Source: Flavobacteriales bacterium
GTDB taxonomy: Bacteria; Bacteroidota; Bacteroidia; Flavobacteriales_D; Sanyastnellaceae
Assembly: GCA_027491075.1 (NCBI GenBank)
Contig: JAIXWX010000025.1
Location: 1-64,000, forward strand
Direction: 5' to 3'
Length of the DNA stretch: 64,000 nucleotides
The notes beneath the pieces were generated by a model. That model searched no databases, was not told where the DNA came from, and saw only the letters and a list, made by a program, of their open reading frames with translations. The position numbers and the translations under genes were made by a program. Positions within the stretch are counted from its first letter, which is position 1. Each line of letters starts with the position of its first letter. This document shows, piece after piece, positions 26,006-34,251 of this stretch.

Positions 26006-28612
26006 ATGAAACCAATCTACGCTATCTGGGCATTTATTGCTTTGTTGTTTAGTTCTCCTTTCCTTCATGCACAATTTGAACAAGGCTCTGTATGCTCCTT
26101 TCCAATTGAGCTCTCTGCTCCTCCTGCAAATCAGGCGGAGATCATTACTGGAACATTCGAGGACAACTGGTATACTCTTACAGTCGAAGAGGACGCACAA
26201 ATCATATTGTATATGTGCGGAATCAATACCTGTGATACTAGAATTTGGATTTATTCAGCATGTCCCACAAACTTAGAATCAAATCAGAATATCGTTGCAC
26301 AGAATGACGATGCGTGCGGTATGCAATCTCAGTTGATTACCAATTTAATTGCAGGCAATACGTATTTAATTAGGATAGGTGACTTCGCCACAAGCTGCCC
26401 AGGTTCAGTAGTGTTTTCATGGAGCCTTTCTCCTGTTAACGGGGGCTGCACGAATCCTGCATCTATAAACTATGATCCTTCCGCAACGTTTGACGATGGG
26501 TCATGTATTATCCAAGGATGCACAGACAATACTGCAATGAACTATGATCCATATGCAAACCAAGACAATGGGTCATGCGAATATTGTAATGGTGAAGGAA
26601 GCTCGTTGGCTACTTTATATTTATGTACTTTCAGCAACGCAGCAAACGTAAGTCTAACCATAACGAATGAAAGTGGAGATGTCGTAGCAGTGGCAAATGG
26701 TGCCAATGCGCCTCCTATTCAGTATTTACAAATATGTCTTCAGGAGGGGGTGTGCTATACAGCTACAATGACCAATCTTGCAGGGCCCTTTGGTTGGTAT
26801 GGAGGTTATTTTTGGGTAAATGGCAATGGTCAACAGTTCATTAACGCTCAGCCTGCTTCGAACGCACAATCTCAAACTGTTCAATTTAGCATCGACGGAA
26901 CATGTGGACCCGTGGTGGGCTGTATGGATCCTCAAGCAGACAATTACAATCCATTAGCAACCCAATCTCAATACGGCTCTTGTATTTATTCAGGGTGCAT
27001 GGATCCTTATGCTTTGAATTATGACCCTACAGCAAACGCTAGTGATGACTCTTGCGAGTATTGTTCTGACTCGAACGGGATTTCAGCTCAACTTTATGTA
27101 TGCACGTTTTCAAACGGCAATCAGGTTGAACTACAAATTTTGGATGACTCTGGTAACGAGGTGATTTATATAGAGAACCTCCCTACCGGTGCCATTGAAT
27201 ATTATAATTTGTGCCTTCAACCAGGTGTTTGTTACACGGTGAACATGATTAACAATACAGGACCGTTTGGATGGTATAACGGATATTACTGGGTGAACAT
27301 CAACGGGTACGAATTCAGCACAGGGGCACTATCGGCTGGCCAGCAGCAGGCATCCACCATTTTTAGTCTGGACGGAACTTGCGGAGCAGTTTTGATACCT
27401 GGCTGCACTGATCCAGCGGCAATCAATTTTAATCCTCAAGCGAATGTGTACGATGGCTCATGCGTGTATCCTTACACGGGTTGTATGGATCCAATTGCGA
27501 TTAATTATGATCCCTATGCAACGATCGAAGGAGAATGTTTTTACCCAGAAGAATGCTTGCTAAACTGGATTCAGTTTGACCTCTACGGTTCTGTGTTTCC
27601 CTACGAAATGTACTATGAAATCGTCGCTGAAAATGGCGAATATGTAGGATCTGGATTTGCTGGAAATCAAGGGTTTTGTTTGCCAGATGGGTGCTACACA
27701 TTGATTCTCGGGGACAACTTCGGTGATGGATGGGACAACGGTGTATTAGACGTAATTGTAAATGGAGCGTTCTTCAATCAATTCACTTTAGAAAATAGTT
27801 CATGGGGAACTGCAATTTTATCGATAAACAGTGAAGGTTGTTCCCTTGAAATTGAGGGCTGTATGGATGGTAATGCAATGAACTACAATCCTTACGCTAC
27901 AACAGATGATGGATCTTGTGTTTATTACGAAGATTGCGTAGATAACCTTGTTTCTGTCTCTATCACGACACAAATTTGGGGAAGCGAAGTGAGCTGGTCA
28001 GTTGTAAATTCTGCTGGTGCAACTGTAATGACTGGTAATGGCTATGACAGTTGGGAGGATCAAACGGTCTACGGATGTTTGCCTACCGATTGCTACGAAC
28101 TTCAAATGATGGATAGCTGGGGAGATGGCTGGAATGGAGCGTATGTGGTGATAAGTGGGTATAATACTTATGCTGATGCGACTTTGCAGTTTGGTGCATA
28201 TGGCACTGTGATGTTTGGATCAGGAATGAGTTGTTTCGACGTAACCGGATGCACAGATTCTCAGGCAATAAACTTCAATCCGGAAGCGAATGTGGAAGAC
28301 GGATCTTGTGTGTACAACCAAAATGGTCAATTCAACGGCTTTACTACCACTGTAAGCACGTTTGACGCGTTATTGTTCCCAAATCCGACAAATGGAATAG
28401 TGCAACTACAACTTTCAGACGTGATGGTAAATGAGAAAGTAGAATGGAAAGTATTTTCTTCTGACGGTCGATTGATTGAAACCAAAGAGCTAATGGCCGA
28501 TGATACATTTAAGAGAATAGAGCTGAATTACGATTGGCTCGAATCTGGAATTTACTTCTTACATGTTACCAATAATGGAAACAACAAAACGATTTCCTTT
28601 ATCAAGGAATAA
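26006..28612 (+). CDS. Modular T9SS type A protein with GCxD...DGSC repeats
   Basis: The 868-residue protein has a signal peptide (MKPIYAIWAFIALLFSSPFLHAQ), an N-terminal beta domain (~25-145), then eight ~23-residue cysteine-bracketed repeats of the form GC(T/M)D..A.N(Y/F).P.A...DGSC. Between them lie two homologous ~110-residue domains (both with the motif GPFGWY.GY(F/Y)WVN) and two homologous domains with GDNFGDGWDNG and DSWGDGWNGA. The C terminus is a type A sorting domain (LLFPNPTNGIVQL, VFSSDGRLIET, ESGIYFLHV). The Asp/Asn-rich repeats look calcium-binding (inference). It is expected to be surface-displayed, with unknown ligand. Confidence 0.9.
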   Translation: MKPIYAIWAFIALLFSSPFLHAQFEQGSVCSFPIELSAPPANQAEIITGTFEDNWYTLTVEEDAQIILYMCGINTCDTRIWIYSACPTNLESNQNIVAQNDDACGMQSQLITNLIAGNTYLIRIGDFATSCPGSVVFSWSLSPVNGGCTNPASINYDPSATFDDGSCIIQGCTDNTAMNYDPYANQDNGSCEYCNGEGSSLATLYLCTFSNAANVSLTITNESGDVVAVANGANAPPIQYLQICLQEGVCYTATMTNLAGPFGWYGGYFWVNGNGQQFINAQPASNAQSQTVQFSIDGTCGPVVGCMDPQADNYNPLATQSQYGSCIYSGCMDPYALNYDPTANASDDSCEYCSDSNGISAQLYVCTFSNGNQVELQILDDSGNEVIYIENLPTGAIEYYNLCLQPGVCYTVNMINNTGPFGWYNGYYWVNINGYEFSTGALSAGQQQASTIFSLDGTCGAVLIPGCTDPAAINFNPQANVYDGSCVYPYTGCMDPIAINYDPYATIEGECFYPEECLLNWIQFDLYGSVFPYEMYYEIVAENGEYVGSGFAGNQGFCLPDGCYTLILGDNFGDGWDNGVLDVIVNGAFFNQFTLENSSWGTAILSINSEGCSLEIEGCMDGNAMNYNPYATTDDGSCVYYEDCVDNLVSVSITTQIWGSEVSWSVVNSAGATVMTGNGYDSWEDQTVYGCLPTDCYELQMMDSWGDGWNGAYVVISGYNTYADATLQFGAYGTVMFGSGMSCFDVTGCTDSQAINFNPEANVEDGSCVYNQNGQFNGFTTTVSTFDALLFPNPTNGIVQLQLSDVMVNEKVEWKVFSSDGRLIETKELMADDTFKRIELNYDWLESGIYFLHVTNNGNNKTISFIKE

Positions 28613-28630
28613 CCAAATACTACTAATTCA

Positions 28631-28664
28631 AAATAAAAGAGCGGCTATAGCCGCTCTTTTATTT
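28631..28664. terminator. Bidirectional terminator (34-bp perfect palindrome)
   Basis: AAATAAAAGAGCGG and its complement flank the centre CTATAG, giving a GC-rich core with A- and T-runs on both sides. It serves the convergent T9SS gene and the GT2 gene, whose last codons lie within it. Confidence 0.9.
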
Positions 28665-29595
28665 TATACTCATTTCTTGAAGAGGAATTCCGGGCGATCA
28701 ATTCTCCTAGAAAACCAGCTAGAAAAAGCTGTGTGCCAATAATCATAGCTGTCAGTGCGATGTAGAAGATACTCTGCTCTGCAATGTTCTTCTCGTATTC
28801 GTTGTTGAGTAATGCGATCAACTTATTGCCACCGATAATGGCAAACGCGATGAATCCAATGAAAAACATGATCAATCCGATAGATCCAAAAAAATGCATT
28901 GGCTTCTTACCAAATCGAGATATGAAAGTAATGGTCAATAGGTCTAAAAATCCATTAATGAATCGCTCCAAACCAAACTTGGATACGCCGTACTTTCTCG
29001 CTCTGTGCTCCACCGATTTCTCCCCGATTTTTTTAAACCCTTCTTTCTTGGCCATCACTGGGATATAGCGATGCATCTCACCGTAAATTTCCAAAGACTT
29101 GACGACATCGTAACGGTAAGCTTTTAGACCACAGTTAAAATCATGTAAGCTTATTCCGCTCATCATCCTTGTAGCCCAGTTGAAAAGTTTAGTAGGAATG
29201 GTCTTTGAAATAGGATCATAGCGTTTTTGTTTCCATCCACTAATCAAATCGTATTTATCTTCTAGAATCATCCGTCTCATCTCTGGAATTTCATCCGGTG
29301 AGTCTTGAAGATCTGCATCCATAGTGACCACAACATGAGCATCTGACATTTCAAACCCAACATGAAGTGCTGCACTTTTTCCGTAGTTTCTTTGGAATCG
29401 CACGCCTCTTACATGAGGATCTTTTTTCTGAATATCTCCTATTACCGACCATGAGCTATCCGTACTCCCATCGTCAATAAATATGACTTCATATGTAAAT
29501 TGATTTTTATTCATCACCTGGACAATCCAATGGTGCAGCTCTCCCAAAGATTCCTCTTCGTTGAATAGTGGGATGATGACGGATAGATCTTTCAT
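28645..29595 (-). CDS. Family 2 glycosyltransferase, DPM1/GtrB-like
   Basis: The 316-residue protein (ATG 29595) begins MKDLSVIIPLFNEEESLGEL, has FIDDGSTDSSW and VVTMDADLQDSPDEIPEM (the metal-binding D-A-D), and ends with two membrane segments (~230-250, ~265-290). This is the layout of polyprenyl-phosphate glycosyltransferases (GtrB, ArnC, DPM1 types), which load a sugar from a nucleotide donor onto undecaprenyl phosphate at the cytoplasmic face of the inner membrane. The sugar is not identifiable. The last residues KIKERL are encoded within the terminator palindrome. Confidence 0.88.
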   Translation of the reverse strand: MKDLSVIIPLFNEEESLGELHHWIVQVMNKNQFTYEVIFIDDGSTDSSWSVIGDIQKKDPHVRGVRFQRNYGKSAALHVGFEMSDAHVVVTMDADLQDSPDEIPEMRRMILEDKYDLISGWKQKRYDPISKTIPTKLFNWATRMMSGISLHDFNCGLKAYRYDVVKSLEIYGEMHRYIPVMAKKEGFKKIGEKSVEHRARKYGVSKFGLERFINGFLDLLTITFISRFGKKPMHFFGSIGLIMFFIGFIAFAIIGGNKLIALLNNEYEKNIAEQSIFYIALTAMIIGTQLFLAGFLGELIARNSSSRNEYKIKERL

Positions 29596-29704
29596 AAAAT
29601 TTTCTCTGAAGCAAAGCAAACCTCTTTTTTTTTTGAATCAAAGGGAAATAGAAGGAAAATGATAAAAAAATCCATACATGTTTTTTTTTAAAGCAAAGCA
29701 GAAC

Positions 29705-29712
29705 TACTTTCG
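29705..29712 (+). promoter_or_regulatory. -7 box TACTTTCG of the SRP RNA gene
   Basis: TAnnTTCG ends 4-6 bases before the first paired bases of the SRP RNA, which gives a local calibration of box-to-start distance. Confidence 0.6.
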
Positions 29713-29716
29713 CCCC

Positions 29717-29820
29717 ACAAAGGCAAGTCTTATACGACCAGCTCCCGCCCAATCCTCCAGGGTCGGAAGGCAGCAAAGGCAGGTGGTTGTAGCGGTGCGA
29801 TATAAGGGGCTTGCCTTTCT
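29717..29820 (+). ncRNA. ffs: Signal recognition particle RNA (4.5S-type)
   Basis: The ~100-base transcript has a closing stem (AAAGGCAAG at 29719-29727 with CTTGCCTTT at 29810-29818) and the conserved domain IV hairpin: CTCCAGGGTCGGAAGGCAGCA, in which the GGAA tetraloop and the flanking asymmetric loop that binds Ffh are recognisable (GGTCGGAAGGCAGC at 29761-29774). A T-run follows at 29820-29826. It is a short bacterial form without an Alu domain. The RNA scaffolds Ffh and FtsY for cotranslational membrane targeting. Ends are good to a few bases. Confidence 0.93.
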
Positions 29821-29835
29821 TTTTTTGCTCAAAAA

Positions 29836-30354
29836 ATGACCAGTATAGTAGATATTGAGAAATATAAACGCAGAGCCTTTCGCAAAAAGAAAGACTTGGT
29901 GAAGTTTCTTAAAAAGCTGGTAAAGAAATCTCCTAAAGGACTCACTAAACTGAGCGCCCAAGCGGAAAAAGAAGCATGGAGTCAAATCAATTGTCAGAAA
30001 TGTGGAAATTGCTGCATGACAATGACTCCAACTTGGAAAAAATCGGAAGTCACAAAGCTTGCGAGTCATCTTGGAATGACTTACAAAGAGTTCTACGATA
30101 AATGGCTGTACACCGAGGAGTCTACTGGGGACATTATGAATAGATCTACTCCTTGTCAATTCTTTGATAAGAGAAAGGGCCTCTGTAAAGTATATCATCT
30201 TCGCCCACACGATTGTGCCACCTTTCCGCACCTTTATCGAAAAGACTTTAAGGACCAAGTCGAGGTGTATGAAGCAAATCTTCATAGATGCCCAGCAACA
30301 CTGGTAGCAATCGAAGCATTAGAAAAAATTGTGACGGAAAAAGGCATTCTTTAA
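29836..30354 (+). CDS. YkgJ-family cysteine-cluster protein
   Basis: The 172-residue protein has a basic N terminus and the cluster CQKCGNCC, followed by STPCQFFDKRKGLCKVYHLRPHDCATFPH. The CxxCGxCC...C...C...RP.xC spacing is the signature of the YkgJ/UPF0153 family, thought to bind zinc or an iron-sulfur cluster. Function is unknown. Its ATG lies only nine bases after the T-run of the SRP RNA gene, and no separate -7 box is visible in between, so expression by read-through from ffs or from a promoter within it is likely. Confidence 0.88.
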   Translation: MTSIVDIEKYKRRAFRKKKDLVKFLKKLVKKSPKGLTKLSAQAEKEAWSQINCQKCGNCCMTMTPTWKKSEVTKLASHLGMTYKEFYDKWLYTEESTGDIMNRSTPCQFFDKRKGLCKVYHLRPHDCATFPHLYRKDFKDQVEVYEANLHRCPATLVAIEALEKIVTEKGIL

Positions 30355-30420
30355 CTTTTTTCTTCATTTCACTGTAAAGAACTAGGGTTCCTTGTTACAA
30401 CTTTGCCGTTGTATTCTTGT

Positions 30421-30428
30421 TACCTTTG
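30421..30428 (+). promoter_or_regulatory. -7 box TACCTTTG that sets the GTG start at 30451
   Basis: A perfect TAnnTTTG, with a TTTG at 30402-30405. Because it lies downstream of the in-frame alternative start at 30403, that start cannot be on this transcript; GTG 30451 follows 22 bases later. Confidence 0.6.
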
Positions 30429-30450
30429 TATAATCATTATTGTTACTACT

Positions 30451-31935
30451 GTGGATTTAGAAAGAGTCGTTCTGTCAGCCAGCCAAAAAGCACTTCGCAT
30501 CAATCTCAACCCTGAGATCTACGGAACCTATGCGGAAATAGGTGCTGGACAAGAGGTGGTTCGCCATTTTTTCAGAGCGGGCGGGGCCAGTGGAACTATT
30601 GCAAAGGCAATGAGTGCTTATGACAAGGACTTTTCAGATGCAATCTATGGGAAGGAGGAAAAGGGAAGATATGTTTGCAAGCCTCGTTTGATAAATATGC
30701 TCAACCATGAGTATAAACTTATCGAACAACGTCTCAATAGAAAGGACCACCCAACCAAAAAATTCTTTGCTTTCGCAGACACTTTTGCAACGATAAATTA
30801 CACTAAAACCATTCAAGGGCATGGGTGGATGGGGTTGAAATTCCAAACAGATCAAAGTAAAGAACCCAACATTGTTATTATTCATGCGCGACTGCACGAA
30901 CCAGATGCTTTACTCCAACAAGCTACTGTAGGAGTATTGGGAGTGAATCTGATCTATGGCTCCTATTTTTTCTACAATAAGCCCAAAGAACTTCTCCTAA
31001 GTCTTTATGACAACCTTGGTCGAGATCAAGTTGAAATTGATATGATCCAAATGTCTGGGCCTGACTTTGAAAAAGTAGACAACCGTTTACTCTCTCTCCA
31101 ATTGGTAAAGAATGGAATGACCGACGCGGTGATCTTTTCGCCAGATGGAAGAAACTTACAAGCAGCGGACGTACTCTATAAAAAGAATATCCTCGCAATT
31201 CGTGGTAGCTTCCGCCCTGTGACCAAGGTCAACATGGACATGATCGTAAAAGGCATGAAGCTTTTCGAAAAAGAGTACCGCGTGGATCCAAATAACATTC
31301 AGGTTCTCTTTGAGATTACTTTGAATAATCTGAAAGCTGAAGGCGATATTGATGAACAAGACTTTTTGGATCGAGCCGATATCCTATGTTCGCTAGGACA
31401 AACTGTGCTTGTATCTAACTATTCCAAATATTATAAGTTGGTGGAGTATTTCAGCAAATACACCACAAAACGCATGGGTATTATCATGGGCACCAATATG
31501 CTCATGGAATTATTTAACGAAAAATACTACCGCGACATAAACGGCGGTATTTTAGAAGCGTTCGGAATTTTGTTTAGTAGGGACTTGAAAATCTATTTGT
31601 ATCCGTGGAAGGATATGCAGCATAATAGAATGGTGAATAGTCAGAACGCACCTATTCATCCTCGTTTAAAGCCTTTGTTTGATTATTTAGTGTACAATAA
31701 GCGACTCGTTGATATCATCGACTATAGTCCAGATGTCATTGATATCTATTCGAAAGACGTTTTGGATATGATTAAGCATGGACATAGCGGATGGGAAGAC
31801 TTGGTGCCTACTTATGTTGACACTATTATCAAGGATAATCAGCTTTTTGATTATGACCCTGAAAAGAAGCCAGATCCCAATTATATACCACCTACGAGAA
31901 GATCCTCTGAACAGCAGCGAGTGAATCCTTTCTAA
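30451..31935 (+). CDS. Conserved Bacteroidota family of unknown function (~495 aa)
   Basis: The protein (GTG start, 494 residues) is soluble, without signal peptide or membrane segment. It contains strongly conserved-looking blocks: EIGAGQEVVRHFFRAGGASG, SAYDKDFSDAIYG, LQQATVGVLGVNLIYG, LVKNGMTDAVIFSPDGRN, RGSFRPVTKVNMDM and ILCSLGQTVLVSNY. I recognise it as a widespread Bacteroidota family that databases often label 'TonB-dependent receptor' or a nucleotide adenylyltransferase; neither fits, since there is no plug or barrel, no signal peptide and no HxGH motif. Function is unknown. Its stop overlaps that of the convergent MBL gene (CTAA). Confidence 0.85.
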   Translation: MDLERVVLSASQKALRINLNPEIYGTYAEIGAGQEVVRHFFRAGGASGTIAKAMSAYDKDFSDAIYGKEEKGRYVCKPRLINMLNHEYKLIEQRLNRKDHPTKKFFAFADTFATINYTKTIQGHGWMGLKFQTDQSKEPNIVIIHARLHEPDALLQQATVGVLGVNLIYGSYFFYNKPKELLLSLYDNLGRDQVEIDMIQMSGPDFEKVDNRLLSLQLVKNGMTDAVIFSPDGRNLQAADVLYKKNILAIRGSFRPVTKVNMDMIVKGMKLFEKEYRVDPNNIQVLFEITLNNLKAEGDIDEQDFLDRADILCSLGQTVLVSNYSKYYKLVEYFSKYTTKRMGIIMGTNMLMELFNEKYYRDINGGILEAFGILFSRDLKIYLYPWKDMQHNRMVNSQNAPIHPRLKPLFDYLVYNKRLVDIIDYSPDVIDIYSKDVLDMIKHGHSGWEDLVPTYVDTIIKDNQLFDYDPEKKPDPNYIPPTRRSSEQQRVNPF

Positions 31936-32783
31936 AGAGCATCTAAAGGAAATGCTTCAGCGAGTCGGATGCCTTTGTCGGTGAACTGAACACTGCAGCA
32001 TTCATTTATACTATCATGTTCTAATACCAGTACGTAATTATTTTCTGCAGCCTCATAAAGAAATTTACCTTTTTCTTCTAGGGTAATCAGCGGTCGGGTG
32101 TCATAACCCATCACATAAGGAAGTGGAATATGACCAACACTTGGAAGCAGATCTGCCATAAAACATACTTTTCTTCCTTTATAGTCGATCATAGGAATCA
32201 TCATACTATCGGTATGCCCATCTACGAAAGTGAGCCCAAAATTGAGCTCTGAAGTAGTCTGTTGATCAGATTTTCTTTCAACGAAGCGAAGTTGTCCGCT
32301 TTCCTTTATAGGCATTATATTTTCTGAAAGAAAGCTTGCTTTTTCTCGTTGATTAGGCTCTGTTGCCCATTTCCAGTGACGGGCATTGCTCCAAAACTGA
32401 GCGTTCTTGAAAGCAGGACGGTATGATTGAGATGAGGAATCAAACTCTATAGCACCGCCGCAATGGTCAAAGTGTAGGTGGGTTAAAAAAACATCGGTGA
32501 TATCATTTCGATGAAAACCTTTGGCCTGGAGGGAATGATCCAATGTGTCGTTGCCGTGTAAGTAATAATGAGAAAAAAACTTTTCACTCTGTTTATTTCC
32601 GATTCCGGTATCCACAAGAATGAGTCGATTGCCGTCTTCAATGAGAAGGCAGCGCATGGCCCACGTGCACATATTATTTTCATCCGCTGGGTTGGATTTA
32701 GACCAAATAGACTTGGGAACCACACCAAACATCGCTCCTCCATCCAGTTTGAAAAAACCAGTATTGACAATATGTAATTTCAT
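31932..32783 (-). CDS. MBL-fold metallo-hydrolase
   Basis: The 283-residue cytosolic protein has the metallo-beta-lactamase fold motifs: ILVDTGIG, HLHFDHCGG (HxHxDH, binding two metals), a later FVDGHTDSMM (His) and CFMADLLPS (Asp) and a C-terminal VLEHDS (His). It is closest in style to quorum-quenching lactonase/AttM-like or general MBL hydrolases of about 280 residues; the substrate cannot be named. It is divergent from purB and has its own -7 box. Confidence 0.88.
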   Translation of the reverse strand: MKLHIVNTGFFKLDGGAMFGVVPKSIWSKSNPADENNMCTWAMRCLLIEDGNRLILVDTGIGNKQSEKFFSHYYLHGNDTLDHSLQAKGFHRNDITDVFLTHLHFDHCGGAIEFDSSSQSYRPAFKNAQFWSNARHWKWATEPNQREKASFLSENIMPIKESGQLRFVERKSDQQTTSELNFGLTFVDGHTDSMMIPMIDYKGRKVCFMADLLPSVGHIPLPYVMGYDTRPLITLEEKGKFLYEAAENNYVLVLEHDSINECCSVQFTDKGIRLAEAFPLDAL

Positions 32784-32802
32784 ATAAAATCGTCTCTTGA
32801 GG

Positions 32803-32810
32803 CGAAGTTA
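32803..32810 (-). promoter_or_regulatory. -7 box TAACTTCG of the MBL hydrolase gene
   Basis: TAnnTTCG, 19 bases before the ATG at 32783, back to back with the purB promoter. Confidence 0.5.
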
Positions 32811-32835
32811 ACATATTCATCTGCGTGCTTATTCG

Positions 32836-32843
32836 TATTTTCG
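32836..32843 (+). promoter_or_regulatory. -7 box TATTTTCG of purB
   Basis: TAnnTTCG, 25 bases before the ATG at 32869. Confidence 0.5.
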
Positions 32844-32868
32844 CGACTTTCTTAAAAGTTTTGTAATC

Positions 32869-34251
32869 ATGGAGCTAAATGCACTCACGGCTATTTCACC
32901 GGTAGATGGGAGATATCGATCACAATCTGAAATCCTCTCTGGATATTTCAGCGAAATGGCTTTAATACGTTATAGAGTGTGGGTGGAGGTGGAGTATTTT
33001 ATTGCGCTATGCGAGTTGCCTTTGCCTCAATTAGAAGCGATCGAAGAGAAAACGCTTGAAAACCTTCGAAAGATTTATATTGATTTCTCAGAGAAAGATG
33101 CCATTAAAATAAAGGACTTGGAGAAAACAACGAACCATGATGTAAAAGCCGTTGAGTATTTCTTGAAGCAAGCTTTTGATGAACTTGGACTTTCTCCGTA
33201 TAAAGAATTCATTCATTTTGGTCTGACCTCTCAAGACATAAACAATACTGCAATTCCCGCATCTTATAGAGATGCAGTGGAGGAGGTGTATATTCCAGCA
33301 GTGGATAGAGTCATCGAGCGATTAATCGAAATGTCAAGTGAATGGAGAGATGTGTCTATGTTGGCTCGGACGCATGGTCAACCCGCCTCTCCTACCAAAT
33401 TGGGAAAGGAGGTCTACGTGTTTGTAGAGCGATTGGATGAGCAATTGACCCGATTAGAAGAGACTCCGTATTCAGCTAAGTTTGGTGGGGCAACAGGAAA
33501 CTTTAACGCCCATCATGTAGCCTATCCAAACATCGATTGGGTGGATTTCGCCAATGAGTTTTTAGCAGGAAAATTGGCCCTTAGAAGATCAAAGTTTACA
33601 ACTCAAATTGAACACTACGATAACCTCGCAGCTTCATTTGATGCTCTTAAAAGAACGAACACAATTCTAATAGATTTGTGTAGAGATATGTGGACGTATG
33701 TGTCCATGGATTATTTCAAGCAGAAAACCAAAGAAGGCGAGGTTGGATCCTCGGCGATGCCGCACAAGGTAAACCCAATCGACTTCGAAAACGCTGAGGG
33801 CAACTTAGGTGTAGCAAATGCACTTCTGGAACATTTTGCTTCAAAGCTTCCCGTATCTCGATTACAAAGAGACCTCACAGATTCTACAGTCTTGAGAAAT
33901 ATTGGTGTTCCTCTAGCGCATACATTGATTGCCCTTAAAAGCATTGAGAAGGGACTATCAAAGTTGTTATTGAACCAAGATGCATTGCACAAAGATTTGG
34001 AAAGTAACTGGGCTGTCGTAGCAGAAGCTATCCAGACAGTGTTGAGAAGAGAAATGTATCCAGAACCTTACGAAGCATTAAAAAATCTGACTCGAGGCAA
34101 AGCTCAAGTGAATCGAGAAGATATTGAAGTATTCATTGATTCATTGAATGTTTCCAATGAAGTAAAAGTGGAGCTGAAAAATATCACTCCGTCTAATTAC
34201 ACAGGTATGAATTTACTGGACTCAGAATTGGCAGGTCAAATCAATGAATAA
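32869..34251 (+). CDS. purB: Adenylosuccinate lyase
   Basis: The 460-residue enzyme matches the E. coli-type PurB in length and motifs: N-terminal SPVDGRYRSQ, KTTNHDVKAVEYFLK, FGLTSQDINNTA, ARTHGQPASPT (general-acid His169 region) and the fumarate lyase signature GSSAMPHKVNPIDFENAEGN (293 onward, with the catalytic serine). It cleaves SAICAR and adenylosuccinate in purine synthesis, releasing fumarate. The gene overlaps the next one, an ABC exporter, by 8 bases. Confidence 0.98.
   Translation: MELNALTAISPVDGRYRSQSEILSGYFSEMALIRYRVWVEVEYFIALCELPLPQLEAIEEKTLENLRKIYIDFSEKDAIKIKDLEKTTNHDVKAVEYFLKQAFDELGLSPYKEFIHFGLTSQDINNTAIPASYRDAVEEVYIPAVDRVIERLIEMSSEWRDVSMLARTHGQPASPTKLGKEVYVFVERLDEQLTRLEETPYSAKFGGATGNFNAHHVAYPNIDWVDFANEFLAGKLALRRSKFTTQIEHYDNLAASFDALKRTNTILIDLCRDMWTYVSMDYFKQKTKEGEVGSSAMPHKVNPIDFENAEGNLGVANALLEHFASKLPVSRLQRDLTDSTVLRNIGVPLAHTLIALKSIEKGLSKLLLNQDALHKDLESNWAVVAEAIQTVLRREMYPEPYEALKNLTRGKAQVNREDIEVFIDSLNVSNEVKVELKNITPSNYTGMNLLDSELAGQINE

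Noticed and set aside
26450-28310. Regular repeats in the modular T9SS gene as a CRISPR or tandem DNA repeat
   Set aside because: They are protein-level repeats in one open frame; the DNA copies differ too much and the spacing is irregular.
29704-30285. 193-codon reverse-strand open frame covering the SRP RNA and YkgJ gene
   Set aside because: It is antisense to a structured RNA and to a gene with a clear cysteine-cluster signature; its translation has no recognisable domain and no promoter.
30403-30450. N-terminal extension (start at 30403) of the 494-residue family protein
   Set aside because: A perfect -7 box at 30421-30428 lies inside it, and the conserved part starts after 30451.
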